Shown here: positions 1 to 6,164 of the stretch, piece after piece
Numbering within the stretch: position 1 is the stretch's first letter
Layout: every line of letters begins with the position of its first letter
Assembly: GCA_000437255.1 (NCBI GenBank)
Contig: FR899055.1
Coordinates: 1-9,093, forward strand
DNA length: 9,093 bases
DNA from: Ruminococcus sp. CAG:403
Lineage (GTDB): Bacteria > Bacillota > Clostridia > Oscillospirales > Ruminococcaceae
Direction of reading: 5' to 3'
Position numbers and translations under genes: made by a program
The notes under the pieces: model-generated
Seen by the model: the letters and a program-made list of their open reading frames with translations, nothing else
Told to the model about the DNA's origin: nothing
The model's database searches: none

Positions 1-24
1 TAAATACGCATTGGTAATGGTCAT
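1..24 (-). CDS. Start of a lysis gene, probably endolysin (partial)
   Basis: Only the first eight codons are inside the window and read MTITNAYL. They start with ATG at 24-22 and run off the left edge. A strong Shine-Dalgarno (AGGAGGAA) sits 8 bases upstream, and the holin stop codon is 12 bases away, so this is a real gene start. Position directly after the holin is the usual place for a phage endolysin. The start MTITNAYL resembles, from memory, the N-terminus of N-acetylmuramoyl-L-alanine amidases of clostridial prophages. The existence of the gene is well supported; the endolysin identity is inference from context and eight residues. Confidence 0.55.
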
Positions 25-30
25 AGTTTA

Positions 31-38
31 TTCCTCCT
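31..38 (-). promoter_or_regulatory. Shine-Dalgarno site of the gene after the holin
   Basis: The minus strand reads AGGAGGAA here, 6-8 bases before the ATG at 24. It overlaps the end of the holin gene (stop TAG at 39-37), so translation of the two lysis genes is probably coupled. Confidence 0.8.
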
Positions 39-447
39 ATTTATTGTTTTTCTGCTGGAGCAGTTCAATTGCACGGGTCAACACGTCCGGCAGTCGAATG
101 CCCATCAGGCCTGCGTTTTCCAATATGGAAAGTAACTCGTTACACATAAATGCAACGCAAACACCTGCACGCACATAATGAACGTCCAGTACAGCATCCA
201 AACGAGCTGCTACCAATACTAGTAAAAGTACAACGCACTTTTTTGCCAGCCCTTTCCATCCGATTTTGCTGGAAAGTCCGCCGCCTTGCGTTTTGGGAGA
301 TTTACCAACCGCAGCCACAATCAGTCCGGTTAAGTAGTCAACCCCCATAAAAATCAGTAGGGACAACATAGCGGCGTCCCATCCACCGAACATCCATGCC
401 AGCCAGCCGCCAACGGCGCCGACTAGCGCACAAATCCACTCTTTCAT
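37..447 (-). CDS. Phage holin, phi29/TcdE-like (holin_4_1 family)
   Basis: This 136-residue membrane protein would form the inner-membrane lesion that lets the endolysin reach the cell wall at the end of infection. Hydrophobic segments are visible at about residues 4-20, 24-47, 69-87 and 91-108. A loop rich in Gly, Lys and Ser lies at 48-68, and the tail is charged and ends QQKNNK. The C-terminal stretch with NELLSILENAGLMG (103-116), followed by LPDVL, is the hallmark of the Phage_holin_4_1/toxin-secretion holin family, whose members are about 130-150 residues. The ATG start at 447 has an excellent Shine-Dalgarno. The gene lies 19 bases after the tail fibre stop and 12 bases before the next gene, which is probably the endolysin. 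Family members are also used for toxin export, but a tail operon context argues for lysis. Confidence 0.93.
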   Translation of the reverse strand: MKEWICALVGAVGGWLAWMFGGWDAAMLSLLIFMGVDYLTGLIVAAVGKSPKTQGGGLSSKIGWKGLAKKCVVLLLVLVAARLDAVLDVHYVRAGVCVAFMCNELLSILENAGLMGIRLPDVLTRAIELLQQKNNK

Positions 448-452
448 TTTTG

Positions 453-460
453 CCTCCTTT
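453..460 (-). promoter_or_regulatory. Shine-Dalgarno site of the holin
   Basis: The minus strand reads AAAGGAGG, 5 bases before the holin ATG. It lies entirely in the 19-base gap after the fibre stop. It is one of the strongest sites in the window, in contrast to the weak site of the fibre gene just upstream. Confidence 0.8.
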
Positions 461-466
461 AATTTA

Positions 467-1969
467 CTAATTTACAAAATATGTTGCATCGAACATATAG
501 GTTTGATCTGTCTGTTCCGTTCCGGTCGGAAAATCAAACCTAAAATAGGTCTGATCTCCTGTCGTTCCATTTGGCGTCATCTGAACCCCTCGGACATTTG
601 TTTCTGGAATGTGATACAAATACGCAGGTGCACAAGATGTTGGAATGGTCAATTTCCCCGCTGTCGTAAGCATGATGGAGGTTGCACCCTTTGGACGATT
701 GACCACAGCATGCATAGATGCAACCGCACCCATTTTGCGGTATGCGATGGTAACATTTGTTGTCACAGTATCGCCATTGACCGTTTCATCAAAATTCGCT
801 GTTTTGGTCATCCAACCGGTATCGTCCACAGGTGCAACCCGGGTACCATTTACCCATATGATGCCGCCGGATTCCGCTGCGGTATCGTGGATGGTGCCGT
901 TTACCGTATTGATAAGCCCCGTTGTGCTGGCACGCAAAATGCCAGGAACTGTACAATACCCCAGACACACCAAAGCCCCTCCGCTGCTGCGCACTACCGT
1001 CTCCGTATCGTTCGCAGTAGTGAACACCGAACCATCCAAATAGCACTGGCTGGCGGTTGTGACACGCAAGCATTCTGCGCCCCCGGTCGAAGTGAAATTC
1101 GCACGATAGCCGTAAACATGCGATCCAGTGGAAGCTGTTACAATCGGTGTTGTACCGTCTGCAACAACGGTTAACGCAGACAGCGTAAGGGTACAGCTGG
1201 TCAGATTGATTCTGCCGTTGAGTGTAGTATTTGCAGCAGATGCACCCACTAAGGCGATTTTCTTGTTTTCGGCGGTAATTGTACCAATGTCATAGGTTCC
1301 GGCGGCTAATTGTATTCTGATGTTGCTGTAAAATGGGTACTTATTTAGTGCTGCCGCAACTGTTTTCAATGGTACACTCACCGATGTCCCGGCATTGCTA
1401 TCATCCCCCGTTTCCGCATTGACATAAAATGTCAGCCGCCCCATTGCGCCAGTCAAAATGTCAAAATAGGCTTTGGTTTCTGCCTGTACACCACTGATTT
1501 TACCCGACATATCAGAATAGAGCTGCTTTTGGGTGTCTGTGAACGCTTCATCTATTTCACTTTTTGTGTATCCAGGTACATACAACCCGTTCTGTGATGT
1601 TTTTAGCAGATTGTCCGTTGATGGGTCTAAAATAGCACTCCATGCAAGCTCTGTGCCTGTTTCAGTGGCTTTAGCAGTAATCTTTCCACCAATCCCAACT
1701 GTAGTTTTAGGCTTTGATTGCGTCCATTGTGTAACCGACTTTGACGAAATACTATCCAGCACGCTTTTGTTTGTGTGCATATGGGCATTCTCCTGCAACT
1801 TTAAAACGCTTCGTGACAGCTCATCCGGCACCTTTGTATAGAGCACAGCTCCTTTGTAGATTTGCTGCACATCCTCTAAAAAATATAACGTACCGGAATC
1901 CGGCTCCTGTAAGCTCTTGTACTGCGATTCTGTACAGGAAACAAAATGTATTTTTTTCTTTGCAGCCAT
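467..1969 (-). CDS. Phage tail fibre with right-handed beta-helix
   Basis: This 500-residue protein is a probable receptor-binding fibre. Residues 6-45 carry the common fibre/baseplate-attachment pattern with SGTLYFLED and IYKGAVLY. Residues 62-83 contain AHMHTNKSVLD, an HxH-NKxxLD motif frequent in fibre shafts; HxH pairs bind iron in T4 gp37, but here that is only an analogy. A short helical linker follows at 136-175. FYVNAETGDDSNAGT (181-195) begins a DUF1565/pectate-lyase-like parallel beta-helix to about 375, with many T, V, N and G turns. A separate beta-rich C-terminal domain (about 384-500), ending in TYFVN, is the likely receptor-binding head. No catalytic residues were recognised, so depolymerase activity is not claimed. 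The ATG at 1969 lies 6 bases after the preceding stop, with only a weak GGGG site 9 bases upstream. Expression probably relies on coupling. Confidence 0.88.
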   Translation of the reverse strand: MAAKKKIHFVSCTESQYKSLQEPDSGTLYFLEDVQQIYKGAVLYTKVPDELSRSVLKLQENAHMHTNKSVLDSISSKSVTQWTQSKPKTTVGIGGKITAKATETGTELAWSAILDPSTDNLLKTSQNGLYVPGYTKSEIDEAFTDTQKQLYSDMSGKISGVQAETKAYFDILTGAMGRLTFYVNAETGDDSNAGTSVSVPLKTVAAALNKYPFYSNIRIQLAAGTYDIGTITAENKKIALVGASAANTTLNGRINLTSCTLTLSALTVVADGTTPIVTASTGSHVYGYRANFTSTGGAECLRVTTASQCYLDGSVFTTANDTETVVRSSGGALVCLGYCTVPGILRASTTGLINTVNGTIHDTAAESGGIIWVNGTRVAPVDDTGWMTKTANFDETVNGDTVTTNVTIAYRKMGAVASMHAVVNRPKGATSIMLTTAGKLTIPTSCAPAYLYHIPETNVRGVQMTPNGTTGDQTYFRFDFPTGTEQTDQTYMFDATYFVN

Positions 1970-1975
1970 CGTCTA

Positions 1976-2569
1976 TTACCCCGCATACTCAACCGTACAA
2001 GAACGCCCCTCAGCCCATCCAGACCCCTTGGTAATCGCCCTATACTCAGCAACTGTTCCACCATATCGAATGATTGTTGCAAAGGATTGATTTCCTTCCA
2101 GTGCAAAGGCATGCTCTCCAATCTCTGTTACGCTTTTCGGAATGTAGATTAAATCTAGGTTGCACCCGTAAAATGCTCTAGCTCCAATCCTAGTAATTCC
2201 GCTTGGAATCGTTAAAACACCTTGCTTGCACATATAATGCACCCAGGCTCCGGAGGCGCCCGAAACATCAGAAATTTCGCCAGTACCTGTAACAGTTACT
2301 TTGCAATCCTCAACGCCGATGCACGTACACATACTGGTGGGACCACAAAAGCCAGCTTTTGTTACAAAACCGGATGCATAAAACAGCAAATCATCGTGCG
2401 TAACAGCTCCTTCTTGCAGCTCTTTAATGCATTTATACGTCTGATTTCGAAAATAATTTTCATGCGCTGCGGCCGGGTTGTCACCGCTCACATAGCCGGT
2501 TTCTGCAATTTGCTCCGGCTTGATGCAGTTGCGCTCGCCCCAAAACATGGGTTCTGAATAATTTGCCAT
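1976..2569 (-). CDS. Tail-associated protein with BspA-type leucine-rich repeat
   Basis: This 197-residue protein is probably an accessory receptor-binding or tail-tip protein. The N-terminal part (about 1-55; FWGERNCIKPEQI, then AAAHENYFRNQTYKCIKEL) resembles the attachment segment of phage tail fibres. Residues 88-110 (CKVTVTGTGEISD, then GAW) and 118-197 match the layout of secreted LRR_5 (BspA/TpLRR) proteins of gut Firmicutes. The features seen are LTIPSGITRIGARAFYGC (119-136), a second repeat IYIPKSVTEIGEHAF (141-155), then a YGGTVAEYRAI capping motif (169-179) and a final CTVEY strand. Nine cysteines (15, 47, 75, 81, 83, 89, 114, 136, 191) are unusual for a phage tail protein. The ATG at 2569 was chosen because AAGGAG lies 6 bases upstream; the in-frame ATG at 2629 has no such site and would overlap the preceding gene by 50 bases. 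The gene ends with in-frame tandem stops, TAA TAG. Domain calls are from pattern memory; the exact role is unknown. Confidence 0.8.
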   Translation of the reverse strand: MANYSEPMFWGERNCIKPEQIAETGYVSGDNPAAAHENYFRNQTYKCIKELQEGAVTHDDLLFYASGFVTKAGFCGPTSMCTCIGVEDCKVTVTGTGEISDVSGASGAWVHYMCKQGVLTIPSGITRIGARAFYGCNLDLIYIPKSVTEIGEHAFALEGNQSFATIIRYGGTVAEYRAITKGSGWAEGRSCTVEYAG

Positions 2570-2575
2570 AATCTT

Positions 2576-2581
2576 CTCCTT
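2576..2581 (-). promoter_or_regulatory. Shine-Dalgarno site that sets the start of the LRR tail gene
   Basis: The minus strand reads TAAGGAG, so the stop codon of the upstream gene (2582-2580) overlaps the AAGGAG core. It is 6 bases before the ATG at 2569. This decides the start in favour of MANYSEPMF over the longer frame beginning at 2629. Confidence 0.8.
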
Positions 2582-3188
2582 ACTCAAAATCGGATCCGCA
2601 GGCAAGCCCGAGAGACCCGGATTCGTCAAATCCTGTTCCGTTTAATGCCGTGCTTTGTTCTTCCCCTACGTCACAATATTGGAAGGTACCGGGAAAATTT
2701 TCTGCTACGAGTCCAACTCCACAAGGCAGCATGGATTGAATCAGGTCTCGCAGTTCTGTGGAGGTAACGCCTAGTGTTTTCAGCCTGTCCACGGATACCC
2801 CGTGCAGCTGTACCATTGCAGATTGCTCCATATCGGAAAGAAAAATAGATCCAAAGTCAACTTGAAGTGCATCTGCAATGCGCTCTAATATGGTATCCTG
2901 GTTCAGATCAGAGAACAGCGTGGACAGCTGGAAGAGGATTTTAGATCGGTAAACCCGATCAGTTGCACCATTTCGCTGTACGTGATACATTGCGCCGATA
3001 CGGTTTAAACTTTCGCTGCTGCATGCAGAAAGGTTTAAATCATCCAATAGGTTGTTCATGTCGGTTATAGCGCTTTGTACTTGACTAGCACCGATTTGAA
3101 ACAGCCGATACGTATTCGTAGCAGTTTCAGATTCTTTGCCATTGACAGGCTTTGCATAAGAATCTGGCAAATCATACACTGTATTCAT
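2580..3188 (-). CDS. Baseplate/tail protein, gpI- or DUF2612-like
   Basis: This 202-residue protein sits directly after the J protein and before the fibres. That is the slot of P2 gpI and of the DUF2612/DUF2313 (Mu gp48-like) proteins, which link the baseplate wedge to tail fibres. Visible features are a helical N-terminal half (about 20-60), the segment LNRIGAMYHVQR (61-72) followed by DRVYRSKILFQLSTL (77-91), which fits the DUF2612-type pattern of LDRIG, then YR plus a helix, and a second helical block at 97-155. The C-terminal tail (170-202) is glycine-rich, with few charges. The ATG overlaps the stop of the J gene by 4 bases (ATGA), with AGGAG 7 bases upstream at 3196-3200. Which of the related families it belongs to cannot be settled by eye; the positional role is more secure. 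Confidence 0.78.
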   Translation of the reverse strand: MNTVYDLPDSYAKPVNGKESETATNTYRLFQIGASQVQSAITDMNNLLDDLNLSACSSESLNRIGAMYHVQRNGATDRVYRSKILFQLSTLFSDLNQDTILERIADALQVDFGSIFLSDMEQSAMVQLHGVSVDRLKTLGVTSTELRDLIQSMLPCGVGLVAENFPGTFQYCDVGEEQSTALNGTGFDESGSLGLACGSDFE

Positions 3189-4423
3189 ACCGCATCTCCT
3201 GTTCGTTTCACCGTTCCATCTTCTCCAATGGCATAGATGCCCTCTTTCCCGACTTGTACGGATACAGCTGTTTGCTGTATGGATGCGGTCTCTTTCGCCC
3301 CAATTGTCAGCTTTTCACCGTATCCGGCTGCTTCTCCGGTTGATTTTTGCAGGACGATGGAAGAAACATCTTCTACCGCTTCAATTGCAGCTACAGGCTG
3401 ATAAAATGCAGTCGGCGATAACGATTCCCCCATTTTCAAATTGCCCGCCTGTTGTAGAATTGCCTGCACAATTGCCGGAACATCTCGTGCGATTAAGAAA
3501 CCGGTTTTCTTTTGCACGGTAATGCTACAGGATACGGTAACAAATTTACCGTAGGAAAATCCAATGGTATGCGACTGATTGGCAACATCACGAATGGTAA
3601 ATGTTTCCGTTCCGACTGCCGCAATGCCGACTGGCTTTTTTCGATAGATTGCATTTGCAATTTCACCGCCGGAATTTGTCGCTCCGGATACCACCACTTC
3701 AAAAGAATGCGGCGGTACAATGAACCCGGTTCCATCATTCAGATTGCTATTGGTGGCATTTTCGAATAACATGCAGTCTGTTACGCCACTGACACGCAAA
3801 ACTTCTCCAATGATTGCCGCTGTTGTAGACGTTCCTGCGCCAGAAATGGATGCTTTCCAGCGTGCACGCAGCGCCATATCGGTTTCAATTTCCGCACCGG
3901 CAGAGACCAATTCAGGCTGTGTTATTGTAACATTTGCCACTTGTGTCTGATAAAATTGCAGGGTGGTTGGATTGTTTCCGGCTACCCCGGCAGTATCGCA
4001 TTCTGCCGATAACTGTGCCGATTCATTTCCGGCAATCGTTACACGTTCCAACGTGTGGAACAGCACACCATCTGCATTTAACAACTTGGTCGCCTGCGGA
4101 ATTGTAACTGATCGGGTACTGCTGTTTTGTGCCAGCACCCGAATTTCTGATCGTGTTGCCGTGTTGCGCTGTATGCCTGCAAACGGGCATAGGCGGTCTA
4201 ACTGCACGCCGCTTGCCGTATCAATATATCTTGCTTGATAAACAGCTTCCAACGATTCTTGCAGCTCTGCATAGTCCGCAGTGTTTAATCGGATGTATTT
4301 TCCTAGAACACTTGTTTCTGATGTGTCCATATCCGCTCCGAATAATTGCTTTGCACGGTTGATCTGCTGCTCCAGCAATTCTGCATATGTCTGTCGCTGA
4401 AACCCTTGATCTGTCATGGGCAT
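3185..4423 (-). CDS. Baseplate J-like protein (gp47/gp6 type wedge)
   Basis: This 412-residue protein is the main baseplate wedge component. In contractile tails, dimers of this family form the ring around the hub and carry the fibres. Diagnostic features are a helical N-terminus (TYAELLEQQINRAKQLFG, 12-29), YIDTASGVQLDRLCPFAGIQR (66-86), a central beta region with extra-residue pattern VTIPQATKLLNADGVLFHTLE (106-126), and RARWKASISGAGTSTTAAI (186-204) followed by VSGVTDCMLFENATN (211-225). All are typical of Baseplate_J (PF04865). Residues about 380-412 extend past where such proteins often end. I chose the ATG at 4423 (MPMTDQ) because AAAGGAGGTG ends 7 bases upstream. A longer frame from 4483 would add 20 basic residues and overlap the preceding gene. 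The gene lies 22 bases after the gp25-like gene and overlaps the next by 4 bases. Confidence 0.93.
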   Translation of the reverse strand: MPMTDQGFQRQTYAELLEQQINRAKQLFGADMDTSETSVLGKYIRLNTADYAELQESLEAVYQARYIDTASGVQLDRLCPFAGIQRNTATRSEIRVLAQNSSTRSVTIPQATKLLNADGVLFHTLERVTIAGNESAQLSAECDTAGVAGNNPTTLQFYQTQVANVTITQPELVSAGAEIETDMALRARWKASISGAGTSTTAAIIGEVLRVSGVTDCMLFENATNSNLNDGTGFIVPPHSFEVVVSGATNSGGEIANAIYRKKPVGIAAVGTETFTIRDVANQSHTIGFSYGKFVTVSCSITVQKKTGFLIARDVPAIVQAILQQAGNLKMGESLSPTAFYQPVAAIEAVEDVSSIVLQKSTGEAAGYGEKLTIGAKETASIQQTAVSVQVGKEGIYAIGEDGTVKRTGDAV

Positions 4424-4430
4424 CGGGCAG

Positions 4431-4440
4431 CACCTCCTTT
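4431..4440 (-). promoter_or_regulatory. Shine-Dalgarno site that sets the J protein start
   Basis: The minus strand reads AAAGGAGGTG, almost a full anti-Shine-Dalgarno match. It lies 7 bases before the ATG at 4423 and 13 before a second ATG at 4417. The spacing favours 4423. It lies wholly in the 22-base gap after the gp25-like gene. Confidence 0.85.
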
Positions 4441-4445
4441 TCTTT

Positions 4446-4787
4446 CTATATGTTTGCGGTAAGCGCTGCTGCTTCGCCGCCATCTGCTGTTACCTGTACA
4501 GTAAGCGCTTTATTCTGAATCGAATAAGAAAAGCTTTGCAGGCGGTAATTGCTGTCTGTTTGCTGCATACCGTCTTGAATCGCTTCCGCCATTCTGGATG
4601 GTATCGGTTCTTTTTGATAAAACGCTGCATGATCGATTCCTTCCTCTGGATCGAATTTCCATTCGCCCTTGTTGGTAGAAAGAATCTGATGCAGAGTTTG
4701 TATTTTTTGTTCTGTACCGGAAACCAAATCCAAATCAGCTCCCAAAAGGACAAGATCTCCAGCAGAATTCAATCGAAAATCTTTCAC
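4446..4787 (-). CDS. Baseplate wedge protein, gp25/gpW (DUF2634-like)
   Basis: This 113-residue protein corresponds to the small T4 gp25/P2 W family, which initiates sheath assembly on the baseplate and bridges hub and wedge. Visible features are a beta hairpin with NSAGDLVLLGADLDLVSG (7-24), a helix QKIQTLHQILSTNKGEW (27-43) with the conserved glycine-glutamate pair, then FDPEEGID (45-52) in the position of the family's F-P-x-x-G-I motif. An amphipathic helix follows at 62-75 (IPSRMAEAIQDGMQ) and a C-terminal beta strand pair at 83-113. Length is normal for the XkdS/DUF2634-type members in Firmicutes. The start is GTG at 4787, overlapping the TGA of the spike gene (GTGA), with GGAGGGG upstream. 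The J gene follows, as in most myophage baseplate operons. Confidence 0.88.
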   Translation of the reverse strand: MKDFRLNSAGDLVLLGADLDLVSGTEQKIQTLHQILSTNKGEWKFDPEEGIDHAAFYQKEPIPSRMAEAIQDGMQQTDSNYRLQSFSYSIQNKALTVQVTADGGEAAALTANI

Positions 4788-5251
4788 GTTGTCCCCTCCA
4801 ATTCTTCCCAGTATGCACCGCTGTCACTTGGCTCTGGATGCAGGGATTCTTCAAACGATTCCCAGTATAGGCTGTTGCTGCCGGGGGACGGATCCGGTAG
4901 ATCTTCTCCCAATGTCCCGATCAGGATTCCATCCGAAAACGAATGGTGCCGGTCTTCAGCTGGCAGCGCATAGTTGCCTTTTCGTGCTTCTGTAATATCC
5001 CGTTCGGCAAACAGCACAATTCCAGTGCTTCCATCTTGCACGGTATTCACAAGATGGTCTGCGATTGGTACGTGATCCAGAGCGGCATGGGAGCGTACTT
5101 CCCCGGCTGCGGTCTTTAGGTATGTCAGCGGCTGCACCTTTGCCGTCCGGTCATCGTAAACCAACAGAACCTTACATAGTAGACAGGTATGCAGTGTCAT
5201 TAGATTTTGCCGGATGATCTGCTGTAAAATTGCTCCATTCGATTGTGCCAT
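4784..5251 (-). CDS. Short baseplate spike protein, gp138 N-terminal type
   Basis: This 155-residue protein matches the N-terminal OB-fold part of gp138-type spikes, which sit as a trimer under the hub and pierce the cell envelope. The features seen are a helix at 7-20, a beta barrel from about 23 to 85 (CKVLLVYDDRTAKVQPL; VPIADHLVNTVQDGSTGIVLFAERDI), and the family signature of an R-H-S motif before a D-G segment (DRHHSFSDGILIG, 100-112). The family is usually longer; here no beta-helical needle follows. Instead residues 113-155 are acidic and proline-rich and contain a tandem repeat with YWE. No lysozyme domain is present. The ATG at 5251 has only a weak AGGA 11 bases upstream and lies 13 bases after the hub stop. 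It overlaps the gp25-like gene by 4 bases. Confident as a baseplate spike; a full tip may need another protein. Confidence 0.85.
   Translation of the reverse strand: MAQSNGAILQQIIRQNLMTLHTCLLCKVLLVYDDRTAKVQPLTYLKTAAGEVRSHAALDHVPIADHLVNTVQDGSTGIVLFAERDITEARKGNYALPAEDRHHSFSDGILIGTLGEDLPDPSPGSNSLYWESFEESLHPEPSDSGAYWEELEGTT
4793..4799 (-). promoter_or_regulatory. Shine-Dalgarno site of the GTG-started gp25-like gene
   Basis: The minus strand reads GGAGGGG, with the GGAGG core 7 bases before the GTG at 4787. It lies inside the last codons of the spike gene and supports the non-ATG start that overlaps the spike stop codon. Confidence 0.75.
4796..4891 (-). repeat. Two-copy 18-residue repeat at the C-terminus of the spike
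   Basis: Spike residues 121-134 and 139-152 follow the same pattern, P-x-P, four variable residues, a small hydrophobic residue, then YWE-x-[FL]-E. The equivalent positions are exactly 18 residues (54 bases) apart. At DNA level the plus strand repeats TTCCCAGTAT at 4805-4814 and 4859-4868. The rest has diverged, so this looks like an old in-frame duplication. Function is unknown; a short binding motif for a neighbouring baseplate or tip protein is possible. Confidence 0.65.
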
Positions 5252-5264
5252 TCTGTTTCACATC

Positions 5265-6164
5265 CTATCGTTCTACTACCAGAAGTTCCGTAATCATGGA
5301 ATCTCCGTCATACGAATGCTCCCCTTCCTGCACAAAGTATACGCCCGATGCATTTGGGGAATTTAATTCCACACGTGTCCCAGTTTGCACACGATGATTC
5401 AGCAGTGCTTTTAGCTTCCAGCCTCGTATCGTGTCTTCAAACTCGCCGTTTTTCTCCTCTTTTTCATATTCATCTGTAGAAAGCAGCCCTGTTTCTGCTG
5501 ACAAGCTGTATGTTTCTGCGTTGCTATAAGATAACGGCTGAATGTAAACACATCCCTTGCAAACATAGGCAGATACGCCGCAGATTCCTGCATATTTTTC
5601 AATTGCATCCATCAGGCTACCCTCTACGTGTACCTCTCGTTCAAACACATAATCTCGTATTGGTGCAAACGATACAATCGGGAAATTAAGTCTTGCACAG
5701 AGATCGTAAAGAATTCCCTGCGCTGTATTCCCCTCGCAATATGGAACATCTACTTCCCAGCCGGTCCTTCCTGCGCTGTCTGTCGCAGCAAGTGTAAGAA
5801 TCCGGTCGGTATCCTCGTTTCGAATTTCCTTTTTAGAGACGGTACCGGAGAAAATGACTCCGATATCATCACCATATCCGGCTTTGATGGTGACCGCTCC
5901 GCCTTCTCGAATTTGATTGGTTGTATTGTAGGAGAGGTTGTACAGAATGATTTCCGCCTCGTTGGCTTCCGTGTTATTGTCAAACGGAACTGTAAATTCG
6001 CAGTCTAATACATCGCTGTCAATGGTAACGATTTCAAATTCAATATAAACGTGCTGCTGATACAGCCCTTTTATGGTTTGATCGACGATTTCCCCACCGA
6101 TGGGCTTTCCGCACAGCATAGAGCTTACAGGTTGTTTGGTCACCGCTTGAACAATTTGACTCAT
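5265..6164 (-). CDS. Baseplate hub protein (gp27/gpD/XkdQ-like)
   Basis: This 299-residue protein is the probable central hub that joins the tail tube to the spike. It shows the beta-rich tube-like domain typical of the family: YIEFEIVTIDSDVLDCEFTVPF (40-61), then NEAEIILYNLS (68-78), IREGGAVTIKAGY (85-97) and VIFSGTVSKKEI (103-114). That pattern of an A-x-I-x-L-Y-N-L motif followed by a GY turn and FxG is characteristic of gp27-like and XkdQ-like hubs. A helical domain with GILYDLCARLNFP (150-162) follows, then VEGSLMDAIEKYAGICG (180-196) and a late-control-D-like beta segment to the end. Cysteines at 195, 202 and 205 form a small cluster. The start overlaps the plug gene stop by 4 bases, with GAGGAG 8 bases upstream (6173-6178). 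The spike gene follows 13 bases on, consistent with hub and spike acting together. Confidence 0.87.
   Translation of the reverse strand: MSQIVQAVTKQPVSSMLCGKPIGGEIVDQTIKGLYQQHVYIEFEIVTIDSDVLDCEFTVPFDNNTEANEAEIILYNLSYNTTNQIREGGAVTIKAGYGDDIGVIFSGTVSKKEIRNEDTDRILTLAATDSAGRTGWEVDVPYCEGNTAQGILYDLCARLNFPIVSFAPIRDYVFEREVHVEGSLMDAIEKYAGICGVSAYVCKGCVYIQPLSYSNAETYSLSAETGLLSTDEYEKEEKNGEFEDTIRGWKLKALLNHRVQTGTRVELNSPNASGVYFVQEGEHSYDGDSMITELLVVER

Noticed and set aside
479..498. Hairpin ATATGTT-loop-AACATAT near the end of the fibre gene, followed by T residues
   Set aside because: The stem is seven AT-rich pairs inside coding sequence with only four T after it. It is too weak for an intrinsic terminator and the holin follows at once with its own strong ribosome site.
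503..1174. Plus-strand open frame of 223 codons
   Set aside because: It lies inside the fibre gene on the other strand, has a Cys/Arg/Ile-rich sequence with no family resemblance, and no Shine-Dalgarno or operon context.
467..2569. Diversity-generating retroelement target in either fibre gene
   Set aside because: I saw no C-type lectin-type variable region, no template repeat and no reverse transcriptase in the window. Flanking sequence was not available.
2570..2629. 20-residue N-terminal extension of the LRR protein
   Set aside because: It overlaps the end of the gpI-like gene in another frame; the ATG at 2569 has an AAGGAG at 6 bases.
4424..4483. 20-residue N-terminal extension of the J protein (MAAKQQ...)
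   Set aside because: It would overlap the gp25-like gene and read through the strong Shine-Dalgarno that serves the ATG at 4423.
4416..4973. Plus-strand open frame of 185 codons
   Set aside because: It spans three well-supported minus-strand features (J start, gp25-like gene, spike). Its hydrophobic start is the reverse complement of a Shine-Dalgarno region.
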